Shown here: piece after piece, positions 35,588 to 47,337 of the stretch
Layout of the letters: each line of letters starts with the position of its first letter
How positions within the stretch are numbered: position 1 is the first letter of the stretch
Origin: Cunninghamella blakesleeana
Taxonomy: Eukaryota > Mucoromycota > Mucoromycetes > Mucorales > Cunninghamellaceae
Length of the DNA: 64,000 nt
NCBI GenBank assembly: GCA_017871115.1
Contig: JAFCIZ010000006.1
Span: forward strand, 3,472,001 to 3,536,000
Direction: 5' to 3'
Position numbers and translations under genes: made by a program
Notes under the pieces: model-generated
Told to the model about the DNA's origin: nothing
Databases searched by the model: none
What the model saw: the letters and a program-made list of their open reading frames with translations, nothing else

Positions 35588-36969
35588 GTTGTATTACTCT
35601 TTAATTATTTTTAACAATAATATTAAAAAAAAGAAAAAAAAATAGAAAATGGAAAACAGAAAAGAAGCCTAAAAAAATTTTGTGAATATGCTTGAATTAA
35701 AATTAAAAAATTGATAAAAATTGATCACACGTTTCTTATTGGCTATTGTTTCCACCAGTTTTTTTCTCTGATAAATTTCATTTAAAGATAATTATTTATA
35801 TTCATTTTTAAAGAAAAAGGGCACTCGTTGGATGTTGTTTTCCTATGCTATATATATATATATATATAAATTTATCGCATTGTTAATAATATATGTGTGT
35901 GTGTTTTTTTTATCATACCCTCAATCCAAACATGGTTAGAGCAAAGTATATCCCTCATTTTTGCCTACGTCTATCTTTTGTTTTGTAATAGTTTAAAATT
36001 ATTTGTAGCTGTTATTTCTAAACGTTAATAATCGTAAAAATCTAAAATAATAATATAGAGTATCATCTCAAATTAACGTGAAAATAAATAATAAATTTAC
36101 AGTTTTGGAGAATTTAGTTATCGTGTATTTCTTATCACTTTTTTTTTTAATAAATAATAATAAAACAAACCAGGTTAAAATATGCAAATGTTTTTTTGGT
36201 GATTAATTTAGATATTGATGGTTTTTAAATAGATAATAAAAGAAAAGAGATAATAATTTTATTTAGTAGAATTATAACACGCTGTAATATTCAGTTTATC
36301 ATCCAAATAAAATCGATCGATGCTATATATTAGAAAAAAATAGTGATAAAAAAAATAAAATATGATTGTTTTTACTCCAATAAATAGTTAAATTTCATAC
36401 CAATAATAATAGTAATAAACGTAGGCGGACTATTGTTTATAAAGAAACAATAGAAGAGAAGATATAATAATCAAATATACCAAAATTGGCTGGTAATGCT
36501 GTGATGTATATGTTTTGAAGAATAGTGTCGTTTTTACAATTTTTTTTAAATAAACAGGTATAAAAAATTCTTCAGCGGGAAAATATAATATATTTTTTTA
36601 TTCATCGTTACCAGAATCATATTTATCGTTGTATTTGCCATATTTACCCAACCATAGTATTTTAAGAATTCACTTTTTATTATTTTAGCAAAGCGAGAAG
36701 ATAAGGGTAAATTCTATGCTTTTGTTATGGTATCAACTTCTAATATTGACTGTTTTACTCCCTGTAAGGTGGGAATAGCTCCCACTCTCTTTTTACTCTT
36801 TCAAACTAACTGAAAAAGAGATATAATACTGTTATTATTAATTTCCTCATTTGTTGGAAAGGTAAATATTGGTTTTAGAAATCCTTCTTACTTTTACTTT
36901 AGGTAAAAGTTTGTCGCTTTTTTATTTGTTTTCTTAAAGTCATTTTTACTTTTTAAAAATAAACTTTAT
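35588..36969. other. Intergenic, no gene seen
   Basis: About 1.4 kb upstream of the PP2C gene. Contains a (TA) microsatellite and (TG) run at 35850-35905. No supported coding frame. Confidence 0.5.
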
Positions 36970-37390
36970 TCAGGCATAAATCAAAAAGACTTTTATAAGT
37001 CTAGAATAATTGTAGGTGTAATATGTTACAAACCTCTCCAATTCCCTATGACAAAGGTTTCTCTTTAAAAAACTGGTTTGTTTAATTTTATTTTTTCCAA
37101 TAGACTGGGATTGTTTAATTAGATTGAGGTTAGGCTTGTTCACTTTGGTGAATAGGGAATTATCCATAATAATATAAAAATTCCTCATAGGGGAGTAACT
37201 TTCCATAGGATCTATTGTATTTAGTAAAAGTTTAATATAGTAATTGGTATTAGTGCTTTTCTAATTTTTTTTTTTGATATGTTTGGTTTTTTTGAGAGAA
37301 ATATTGACATTAACATAATAAGGATTAGCACCAAAAATTACAAGATTTTTTGCTCTTATAGGTAAGATTTATGCAATTAGTATTTCACTT
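36970..37390 (-). pseudogene. Decayed DDE transposase fragment (Tc1/mariner-IS630 type)
   Basis: On the minus strand one frame reads ...NTIDPMESYSPMRNFYIIMDNS, matching the usual context of the second catalytic Asp in these transposases (a helix, then FYIIMDN). Further on, SIGKNKIKQTSFLKRN resembles the degenerate W-x-x-x-K-x-K region after the third acidic residue. Upstream, LVIFGANPYYVN may belong to the preceding strand. Frame breaks and lost residues show it is dead. Family call is by motif recognition only. Confidence 0.45.
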
Positions 37391-37623
37391 TTGAAACCCC
37401 AAATATTACTTCAAATATTTATATCGAACCATCATTCATCAACAAATATATAATACTTAAAACAATCATTCATATCTTTTATTGATGATTTCTTCAGAAA
37501 ATTTTATTAGTAAATGAAGTACTATTTTTTTATACATTAACTAATATTCTTCCTACATAAACTTGCAAACTGCATATTTTTAATAATTAAATCTTCAAAA
37601 TTTTTAAATAACTATTCTATTAT

Positions 37624-38079
37624 CTAATCAACAGGAGTAGGTGAGTAATTATCGACGAAGTCAATAGTACGTTCTATTTGAATGTCGTATGATGTTTTTG
37701 TTTTACATTCAATTATTTCTTTATAAATAAAAAAGTGACCAATTTTCAAGACACTCTTCTCCTTTTTTTGAGTTTTATACCTATGAATACCAAATTGTCT
37801 TTCAACTCGTGTTAACTTTATGAGCTTCTCTTACATTACTGCTATTAGCCTATACTTATCCATTTTTGTATATATATTATGATTAGGTCCCTCTTTCACC
37901 TTTTTTCCTTGTTATTTGCCAATATAATTGTCATTCTCTTTCATTTTGTCCTTTAATAACTCTAACTGAAAAATTGAATAATATTAAGGAATCGGTAAAA
38001 TTTTCGGTTGAACTTTTTCCACTTGATAATTCATTTCCATGGTATTATCTCCATTTTTATTTACTGTTTTTTTGACCAT
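37624..38079 (-). pseudogene. Coding relic with two in-frame stops
   Basis: A minus-strand frame starts at ATG 38079 (MVKKTVNKNGDN...). A second frame, running to a TAG at 37624, encodes an uninterrupted-looking basic protein (LTRVERQFGIHRYKTQKKEK, then DFVDNYSPTPVD) except for two TAA codons. The amino-acid composition is gene-like. It may be the N-terminal part of the same transposon as the downstream DDE fragment. Not recognised. Confidence 0.35.
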
Positions 38080-38372
38080 TATAAAAAAATTCACATTCTT
38101 AAATAGAAATAAAAAATAACAATATAAAAATTAAAACCAATAAAAAATAAAATAAAAAGTAACAAAGTTTTTGCTGAATAACCGAAAAGGTTATGTGGAA
38201 GTACTGTAAAATATATATATACATAGTAGTTTGAGTCCATATCCTAAAATAAGCTTGAAATCAAGTCAATTAAATCGCCGATTAAATTTATTTCGAACAG
38301 ATTTTTTTTCTGATGGCTCTGGTCAAATAGCCAATTTTTTTTCCTTCCCTTTTTTAATTATCATAGAGCAAC

Positions 38373-39289
38373 ATGGTTAAGTTCATTAAGGCTGGTAAAG
38401 TACGTATCTAATTACCATCATTATCAACCAATATAATCGACAGTATTATTTTTATACAGCTATATATCTATCAGTGATAAAAAATGATGTATTTATATGA
38501 AACAAGTGGATGGATGGATGGGATGGATGGGATGGATGGATAATATATGCAATAAAAAAAATCGGAACGATAAAAATGTCATTTTTGAAAAATTTGGAAT
38601 AAAAAAAAATACAATTTTATGATAGCATCGATATAACAATAATATACATACATACATACATACATATATAAGAAGACGAAAATTGAATAGTAGAGACTAG
38701 AAAAAAAAAACAACAACTAAATTCATTATATATTTGCTTGAATTTAGGTTGTCATTATTTTGCAAGGTCGCTACGCTGGCAAGAAAGCTGTCGTCGTTCG
38801 TAGTATGTATTATTTATATTTCTTGTCGCACAAATTCTATCTTTCCTTTTTTGTTAATTAATATTTTTTAATACAATTTAATGATATATAGACCACGATG
38901 AAGGTACAAAGAACAGACAATACGGTTATGCCGTTGTTGCCGGTGTTGAACGTGCTCCTTTAAAGGTTACTCGTTCTATGAACAAGAAGAAGATCGCCAA
39001 GCGTTCTCGTGTAAAGCCTTTCATTAAAATCATCAACTACAACCACATGATGCCTACTCGGTAAGAGCAGAACAACAACAACAGAAAAAAAAAGAATAGA
39101 TCATTATCTTTTTAATGTATATATGTATATTTATATATCTAAACGTATTTTTTTTTTTGATAAATGTATTTCCAGTTATGCCTTGGATATGGAACAAATT
39201 AAAGGTACTATTTCTACTGAAACTTTCCAAGATCCTTCTCAACGTGTTGAATCCAAGAAGGTAAATACATACATACATACATACATACA

Positions 39290-39325
<36 letters not shown>

Positions 39326-39482
39326 TATATTAAAGGGAATCGTCAACAATGATTAAAAACTAAAAAAAAAACTTTTAATTTTTTAAAAACTTATTAATAC
39401 TAAATAGCTTATCAAGAAATTATTCCAAGAACGTTATCAAACTGGTAAAAATAAGTGGTTCTTCAGCAAACTTAGATTCTAA
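38373..39482 (+). CDS. RPL27: 60S ribosomal protein L27 (eL27), 136 aa
   Basis: Exons 38373-38399, 38748-38802, 38892-39060, 39176-39260 and 39408-39482. The protein is highly conserved: [20 protein letters not shown] (KOW-type start), [20 protein letters not shown], then a lysine-rich core and the C-terminal WFFSKLRF. Length equals the eukaryotic norm of 136. It is a large-subunit ribosomal protein. The first exon has only nine codons, a common ribosomal-protein arrangement. Intron 1 carries GATG repeats and intron 4 a (CATA)n tract. Confidence 0.98.
39265..39330 (+). repeat. (CATA)n then (TA)n microsatellite in RPL27 intron 4
   Basis: About 13 units of a 4-bp repeat followed directly by TA repeats, just inside the donor of intron 4. 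Likely polymorphic. Confidence 0.85.
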
Positions 39483-39932
39483 AGGATTATGACGGCTCCT
39501 TCTCCTCACCCTTTTTAAGTTAATATCAAATCTTGAACTTTACTGTTCTATCACTTTTTTTTCAATATCTCCTGAATTTTTTTATATGTAGCATTTTTGT
39601 TTAAAATAAAATATATATAATATAATATATATATATAATCCTCATTTTCATCATCATCACATCATCATCATTTTATATGAACCACCAATTGAAACGGATA
39701 ATTATAAATAAATATAAAGTAACAACAATAATAGTAATAATAAAAAGTTAGTTAATATTGGATCAAACTTCAAGCACTTTTATTTTATTCAGGAAGAGTA
39801 GGGTTGGAAGTGATGTAAAAAAAAAAAAAAAAACAAATAATGAGTGATCAAATGTTTTGGAGTTAAAAAAGTATGCGTATTATTTATTAGATCATAAAAA
39901 ATAAGAGTAATAAAAATAATAAAACTATTGGT
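39483..39932. other. Convergent intergenic, RPL27 / GST
   Basis: About 450 bp holding both 3' ends. T-rich and ATC repeats near 39640-39670. No gene seen. Confidence 0.5.
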
Positions 39933-40666
39933 TTATTTCTTAACAGAAGTTAAATAATCAACAAGATTAGGGCGTTGCTTAAAAGTATTTACAAATTGTT
40001 GAAGATTAGGGTAGTTTTCTAAACGATCCAAGGCACGATCATCATCAATAATGTGATAAACAAGGAAATCAGGGTATGTGATTTCATCGCCTAAAACGTA
40101 TGGACCTTGATGTCTACCATAAATTTCATTGAAGATACCCAAGAATTTTTTAGTATTTGTTTCAAATTGTTCCTTTAACTTTTCTTCATCAGTTTCACGG
40201 AACACCTTATAGACAGAGCTTCCCCAATCGTTCACTAAGTCGGCAACAGTATCTAAAAAGTAGTCTTCTTGATCATTTTTACCCATGTATTTACCTAACT
40301 TTTTACTCAAGAATCTCATAGTAGGAACGGTTTTATTATAAAATTGGCCATCGATTTCAACAGCAGGTAAGGTAGCAGAAAAGTGTTTTTGAGCAAGCAA
40401 GTTCTTTCTTGCATCAGATTCCTTAAATTCATCTCCTGTCACTTTAACATATTTAAAATCAATACCAGTATCCTTCAAGAATAAGTTTAAATTTTCACCC
40501 AAGGCAGCAGTGCTAAAAAAAATTAGATAAAAAATATAAGTTAAATTAGCGTTTTGTTAAAAATCAATTTATTATTGATGGGCTGATTGATTGGTTGATT
40601 TATTCATTATTACCTTCTAGCATTGGCAATGTTAAAGTAGTAGAGAGTAACGTTTTCAAAAGTCAT
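39933..40666 (-). CDS. Sigma-class-like glutathione S-transferase, 210 aa
   Basis: Exons 40666-40614 and 40512-39933. The N-terminal thioredoxin fold has TLYYF (Tyr candidate for activating glutathione) and the cis-Pro plus SNAIL-like region ATLPAVEIDG...VPTMRFLSKKLG. The all-helical C-terminal domain has the N-capping box at GDEITYPDFLVY. The enzyme should conjugate glutathione to electrophiles or isomerise prostaglandin-like substrates in the cytosol. It forms a divergent pair with a close paralogue at 41894, with the same intron position and phase. The two differ mainly around residues 110-121. Confidence 0.93.
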
Positions 40667-41893
40667 GTTTTTATAGATATAAATATATTTGTTTGTTAAT
40701 TGATTTAAAACAAAGTGAAAATAAAAATAAAGAAACTCGCGTATTTATAGTTTTTACTTATTTTGATTTGCATTTTGTAATACATAAACCCCAAAAAAAT
40801 GACTAATCAAAAAGCTTATAAATCAAATTATCCCCCCCACGCTCCTTAAATATTTTTGTGATCCCTCTCTCAATATATATATATATATTTTAAAAAAATA
40901 TAGTAAATTTAAGCTTTTTATTTATATTTTCTAGAAAATAATATGAAGCACTATAAATTGATTTATAATCAGATCAGAAACTACGTGTCTAAGCAACAAG
41001 TCACTTCATGTAATATATATCTTTATGCTTAATTTTATTAGAACATAACATTAATAAAGTACGCATGTGTGTATACGGATATAAACATGTTGTTTAAATT
41101 TAAATAGTAAAGAATTATTGGGTTGTTTATTATTTTATGTTAATTTATTTAACAATATAGTACATTAGAAATTTTAAAAGTTATTTATATACATTTATAA
41201 ACCACCTTCATATGTAATCTTGTTATACTACTAGTATGATAGCTGCTAATTTGACCAGTTGTTCTATTACAGCTATAAATAGCATGAGAAAAATGACACT
41301 GTACGTTTATATTACTAAAGTAAATTAATGAATAAATAATAACAATAATAATAATAGTAATAGTGGTTAGTTTATGTACCATTAAAATTAATTTACTACA
41401 ATAAAGTATGAACTGTTTACGTGCACTTTCAACACTTAACCATACTTTTACCAAAATAATCGTGTACTACCATCCTTTTATTTTTTAAAAAAAATAAATA
41501 AGAGTTGATGAGTAAAAAAAGCCCATATAAAAAATATCTATTGAAATAGCGAAAGGCTAGAGTAGTCGGAATAAATAATAGTTTATTGTTAAATTAAATA
41601 CAGTACATTGTTTACTATTAAAATCATCAAAAAGAGGGGTAAAACCATTTAAGTTGGCTTTCGGAAAGAGTTTTTCCGTGAAACACTTTTTTAAAAAAAA
41701 TTGGCATATACGTAGTATGACGAGCTGTAAATCGATTAATAATCATACCTAATATTATATCATGTCACTACGTAATATGTTCTTTTTAAAGTTTTTAATT
41801 CCTATAAATAAAGCATTTTTCTTTTTTTTTCTTCTTTTTCTCTTTTTCCTCTTTACTTAAATACAATAATTATAATAATATATAGATAATATA
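40667..41893. promoter_or_regulatory. Shared upstream region of the divergent GST pair
   Basis: About 1.2 kb between two head-to-head GST start codons. A minus-strand frame at 41185-41454 is unsupported. Both promoters lie here. No defined site, such as a bZIP element, is claimed. Confidence 0.4.
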
Positions 41894-42625
41894 ATGGCTT
41901 TTGAAAACGTAACTCTTTATTACTTTAGCATTCCTGGCGCTAAAAGGTAAAAAATATTATATAATATAATAATGTTCTTGATAAAATATATAGACGTGTT
42001 TTTATTTATATGATTATTATTTTTATCGCTATGATCTAGTACCATTGCCTTGGGAGAAAATTTAAACTTATTCTTGAAGGATGCTGGTATTGATTTTAAA
42101 TATGTTAGAGTGACAAAAGATGAATTTATGGAATCTGAAGCAAGAAAGAACATGCTTGCTCAAAAACACTTTTCTGCTACCTTACCTGCTGTTGAAATCG
42201 ATGGCCAATTTTATAATAAAGTCGTCCCTACTATGAAATATTTAAGTAAAAAGTTAGGTAAATACATGGGTAAAAATGATCAAGAAGACTACTTTTTAGA
42301 TGCTGTTGCTGACATAAGAGGTGATTATCTTTTTGGATGGCTTAAAACTATCAGGGAAACTGATGAAGTTAAATTAAAGGAACACGCTGAAACGGTCACT
42401 AAAAAATTCTTGGGTATCTTGAATGAATATTATGGTAGACATCAAGGTCCATATATTTTAGGCGATGAAATCGCATACACTGATTTCCTTGTTTATCATA
42501 TTATTGATGATGATAAAGCTCTCGGTCTCTTAGAAGATTATCCTAATCTTCAACAATTTGTAAATACTTTTACTCAACGTCCTAATCTCGTTGATTATTT
42601 TGCTTCTCTTAAAGAATCCAATTAA
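41894..42625 (+). CDS. Sigma-class-like glutathione S-transferase paralogue, 212 aa
   Basis: Exons 41894-41946 and 42040-42625. The layout and motifs match the minus-strand paralogue: TLYYF, ATLPAVEIDG, VPTMKYLSKKLG and GDEIAYTDFLVY. The two proteins are identical over most of their length, but a block near residue 111-121 (RGDYLFGWLKT here) is replaced. This lies in the helix that lines the hydrophobic substrate site of GSTs. A recent inverted duplication followed by change in substrate specificity is inferred. Confidence 0.93.
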
Positions 42626-42734
42626 ATAAATAAATAATTAAACATTTCTCTTTTTTATTATTAATTAATTAATTAAAAATTAAATATATAATTGTACTAA
42701 AAATGATATATATTGATATAAACAGATTTTTTTT

Positions 42735-43578
42735 TTAAACTACATTATCCACACCTGTACCTCCTAAAATTTTTGAACTTGCATGAGGTTGTTGTTTGAC
42801 CGCAGCTATAACTAATTTATATTTTAAAAAACCGTACCAAATAATAATAATAATCTTGTCAATATTTTCACTCTCGCTTTCATTTTCTAACATCACTTAA
42901 TATTTTCATTATAAAACTTACCATAGAATATGGAGGTGAATAATAAAATAACTGCTGGTAAAAGAAGAATAGTTTTGCTTACAGTAGTTGATAAAAACAT
43001 GATAATAGCCATAACTAAATATAATCCTGCACGTAAATATGAATTTTCAAATTTGGATACAAAGCTATCACTATTTAAATAAAAATAATACATACATGTA
43101 CAATATATATATATATATATAATTAAAAACTTTCACTTGGCATTTTCTCGGTTTCTCCTTTCTCTTTTAATCTATATATTTCACTTACAACCTAGGACTT
43201 GTAGGGCAAAACTAATGGTATAATTATATTGAAAAACCATTATTTTTTTTAATAAATGTTTGATATTTATTATTGGTAATACTATTATTATATAAAGTAT
43301 TTTTTTTTACCCTTATACATAATGGTACTTCGACAAAGAAAAGTATGAAAGCAAATACCCATCCAATAATTGAAAATGGGACATTGCTAGTTAGAGAAAT
43401 AGCACCAAGTACAATCAACACTAAAAAAAATATAATAGGAACATAGAGTGAATAAAAAGGATTTATTATGTGATATATCTTATTATTATTCTATTTCTTT
43501 ACAAATAATGGATATAACACCACCCCATTGTGCGTATAAAGAAAAGTTTCTAGATTTAAATTCATCTAATACGCCCAT
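42735..43578 (-). CDS. TVP18: TVP18-like Golgi membrane protein, 142 aa
   Basis: Exons 43578-43503, 43420-43311, 43211-43189 (23 nt), 43070-42922 and 42805-42735. The N-terminus DEFKSRNFSLYAQWGGVIS matches Tvp18. Four hydrophobic helices follow. A conserved segment after the second reads CPTSPRFDSFVSKFENSYLRA and continues into helix three. The C-terminus has SSKILGGTG. Tvp18 is a late-Golgi vesicle protein of unknown biochemical role. I chose the donor TT|gtaagt for exon 3 over CCTAG|gttgta because it restores PRFD. Convergent with the plus-strand GST, only 109 bp between stops. Confidence 0.88.
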
Positions 43579-45476
43579 TTTATAATAGTAATAATAGTAA
43601 TAATAATATATAAATGTATAAATATAAATAGAAAATTATGTTGTAAAAAATAATAATAAAAAAAGGGAAACACGAAAGAGAGCAAATGAAAAAATTCCAA
43701 GTCGATTTATAAAAAGAACGGAGATTTAAAAAAAATAAGCTTGGCGCTTGTATATAAAGAAACATTCTGTAGTAGATATATCAAACTCTTTATAAATAAA
43801 AAAATATATTTTTACTTTTGAAAGTAATGATAGAATGGTTTATACCAAGGATTTTTTTTTATCCAAGACAATCATTTTTCATTTTTCATCGGATATTAAC
43901 TTTTTAATATTATACTTATTTCACTAAAGCAAAAATTAGATAATGAACCACTGCTTATTTGGATATTCTAATAGTTAAACTAGATAATAAAATTGGAGAT
44001 TACTTCGCGCCCACAAAGAAATTTCCTTTTCAAGGTCTCCTTTTTTTTTTTTTCATAATAAAAATATTAATAAATAGTATCAAATGATAATAGTTAATAT
44101 ATAAATATCATTTATAATTTAATAATTCAAGTTATTATATCAATATTTATTTATTTAATTCATGCATAATATATATATGAAAAAATTTTAACAATGGCAA
44201 TAATAATAATGATGCATGCTCATAAACAAATATAGATAATTTTTTTTTAAATAATAATAATGAATAATATGATTTAAATAAAATACTAGTAGTATCAATG
44301 GAAAATAACTATAAAACGTACCATGACTATATATTAATGGCAGGCAAAAATAAAAATATATAAAAACAAATGTGTAAATCAGAGAAAGAGTTTGGTCCAC
44401 CTTTTGTTGATAAAAGGTGTACATAAGCGAGGCAAACCCCGGCGATTTTGAGTAGAATGTTCAGATTTCCATACTGGTAAAAGAAGCTAATTATTGAATG
44501 AATTAAGAAAAAGTCCTATCAACTAAATATAAAGAAAGAGAAAGGAACTCAATGCATTTTAGGCGTCCTATTTTTTTTTTTTTGCAAAAAAAAAAAAAAA
44601 AAGTTGTATATAAATAAATATTATTTTTCAAAATTGTAATCAATGCATCAATATAAGTTAAATATGTCTGATATTTTTTTTCCTCATCTTGATGTCGAAT
44701 TATGAGACTCAGTTTTCTGCAAGTATTTTATACCATATAAAGATTACGAGGTTTGTGTTATTAATTCATATTCTCCAGCTTTACTCAAAGGTTCGAACTC
44801 AACGTACTTTTAATAAAAGATTTTCAAAAACGATAATTTAGTTCATAAATATAATAAATAAGAAAAGAAAAAGATGGTAGAAAAATGGAAAAAGAAATAA
44901 AAATTACAGTTTAAAACTCCAGTATATTTAAATAGGCAGGCTCTGTATAAAAAGTTTAAAGACCATATTAAAAAATAATGAATCCTGTTCGACATTTAAA
45001 AATAGTGCATTATATAAAATCATAGCCAATAAAACTTGTATTACTCTATATTTATATTCCCCAAATAAAATAAAAAGGACAATATATGGACACATTTTGT
45101 GTTACTTTTAATGGACTGTAGTTAAAAGATTTATTCATATTTATTTTCATTATATAATAATAATAACAATATACTATATGTTTATACATTATTATTATTA
45201 TTATCATTATTGTTATTCTCATTACTATTATTATTACTATTATTACTATTATTACTATTATATTAATATGTAAAAATACAATAATAAATGATTCAAGTAG
45301 AGGAAAGTTATGAGAACATTAAAGCTGGGCTTATCACATGGATATTGTGAACGCTTACCATGTCTGGAATTTAAAAAAAAAAAATTGTAAAAAAAGGTAC
45401 AATTCAAAAAACTTTATTCTATCTCTTTTTCTTTTTTTCTTTTTTTTTATAAAAAATAAGCCATCTTCTTTCCTTA
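43579..45476. other. 1.9-kb gene-free region
   Basis: Upstream of both TVP18 and the VAP gene, which diverge. AT-rich with T-runs, A-runs and ATT repeats at 45190-45260. A GGTTCGAACTC at 44790-44800 looks like a tRNA B box but has no partner. Promoters of both genes should lie at its edges. Confidence 0.5.
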
Positions 45477-47112
45477 ATGTCTGTTGCTTTAGATCCTCCT
45501 AGTCAGCTTATTTTTAAAAGTAATAACTAGTAATCAAAAAAAAAAAAAAAACTAGCAGAAAAGAAAGTATTTATTTACTTGTTTTCCTTTTTATTAAAAT
45601 GTTTTTTTAGGACCTCTGACACAACCTATTGAAGAAATTCTATATGTTAAAAATGTAGGTAATGAACCACTTGCTTTTAAAGTAAAAACAACAGCTCCTA
45701 AAAAATATTGTGTAAGACCCAATTCAAGTATTATTGAACCTGGTAGTCATGTTGAAGTGCAAAGTAAGTTTTTTTTTTCTAAATATATATAAAAATATAT
45801 AAATTATTTCATTGGCATATGAATATCTCACTCTTTTTATTAATAAAAATTATATATGTATTATAGTTGTTTTTCAACCTTTTAGAGAAGAACCTCCACC
45901 AGATTATAAATGTAAGGACAAATTTTTAGTACAAACAGCAGTAGTCAAACCAGAATGGTTAGAATGGAATATGATTGAATTGGTAAAAAGATATAGAAAT
46001 TGAAAGAAAGGTTTATTTGTAGATAAAAAAAAAAAAGAGTGTATCATTAATGTACATATACAATTAATATATATATATATATATATATAGTGGAATCATA
46101 TAGAAACGGAATATAAAGATACTATATCTCAGAATAAAGTAAAATGTGTATTTTTACCACCAGAGTTACCACAGCCTTATTTAAATGATGAATCCTTGGA
46201 AGATAATGTAAGTGATGTTAGTATAATATATGCATATATAATAATGATAATGATAATAATAATAGTAATCTTTTTTTTTTTTTTAATAATCTATATATTT
46301 ATATTCTTTAGCCACCTACACCAACTTTATCACATGTACCTAGTGTTATGGAAACAGTAAAAGATGATGTACCTGCTCGTCAGTCATCGCCACCTCCATC
46401 ACCCACTTTGGTATCCACTTTACCAGCTATTATTGATGCAGCCAGACGGGCTTCAGCAAGTCAACCACCTAGAATTAATACTAATACTAATTCCCAACTA
46501 TTTAACGATGCGAATACTTCCTCTGTTTCATTATCATCACATTATACTTCAAGACAAACACCATCATTATTAAATAATAATAATAATACTGCTACTACTA
46601 CTACTAATGGATCTGTTAGTACTCTTCCTAATAATAACAACAACAGTAATAATAATAATAATAATATAACCGCCTTATCACAAGAATCATCTACACCATC
46701 TACTCTTGTCATATCCTTAGAAAAAACCATCCAAGAACAACAAACACAAATAAATAATTTAGAAAATGAAAAAAAATTATTAGATCAACAAATAGTAGAT
46801 TATAGATTAAAACAAACCATATTACAGCAACAATTAAATAAACAGGAAAAGGATATATTAACTGTAACAACATTAAAAGATCAATTAAAACAAACCATTC
46901 AAACTTTAGAAGAAGAAAATAGAAAACAACAACAAGAAATCATTCAATTGAAAAAACAACCTATAGAAAATAAGTCTTCATCCTCCTCTTCCTCTACTAC
47001 GGTTGCTGCACATGCAATGCAAACCTCATCATTACCTACCGAAGGCTATCCTCCTCAAGTTCTTTTATCTGTATCTATTTTAGTATTTATTCTTACTTAT
47101 TTGTTCTTTTAA
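45477..47112 (+). CDS. SCS2: VAMP-associated protein (VAP/Scs2), tail-anchored, 409 aa
   Basis: Exons 45477-45519, 45611-45763, 45867-45982, 46091-46207 and 46312-47112, in phase. The MSP domain covers about residues 1-120: PPSQLIFKRPLTQP, LYVKNVGNEPLAFKVKTTAPKKYCVRPN (FFAT-binding patch) and the VEVQIVFQPF strand. A disordered Pro/Ser/Asn segment with ACT and AAT repeats follows, then a coiled coil (LEKTIQEQQTQINNLENEK onward, about 285-365). The end is a hydrophobic tail anchor (VLLSVSILVFILTYLFF). VAPs sit in the ER membrane and tether it to other membranes by binding FFAT motifs of lipid-transfer proteins. The length exceeds yeast Scs2 because of the linker. Confidence 0.93.
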
Positions 47113-47337
47113 ATAATAATCATAATAATAATGAAATTTTTAATTTTTTTTTTTTTGATGAATATAAGTTGTAAAACTTTATACTTGTACCAATAAAAAA
47201 AAAAAAGGGAATTAAAGTTATATAATGACAGCATTTCTAATAAATAATAAAGTAAATAAAAAAGGAGAAAGGAAAACAGATTAAAAAAGTAAATAAATAA
47301 ATAGGTAAATAAAAAAAGGGATAAGGAGGAATTTGAT

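Noticed and set aside
41185..41454. Minus-strand open frame between the two GST genes
   Set aside because: Low-complexity Ile run and no conserved motif.
43189..43192. Alternative donor CCTAG|gttgta in TVP18
   Set aside because: gtaagt three bases further is stronger and restores the conserved PRFD sequence.
44790..44800. GGTTCGAACTC resembling a tRNA B box
   Set aside because: No A box at the right distance and no cloverleaf stems could be drawn.
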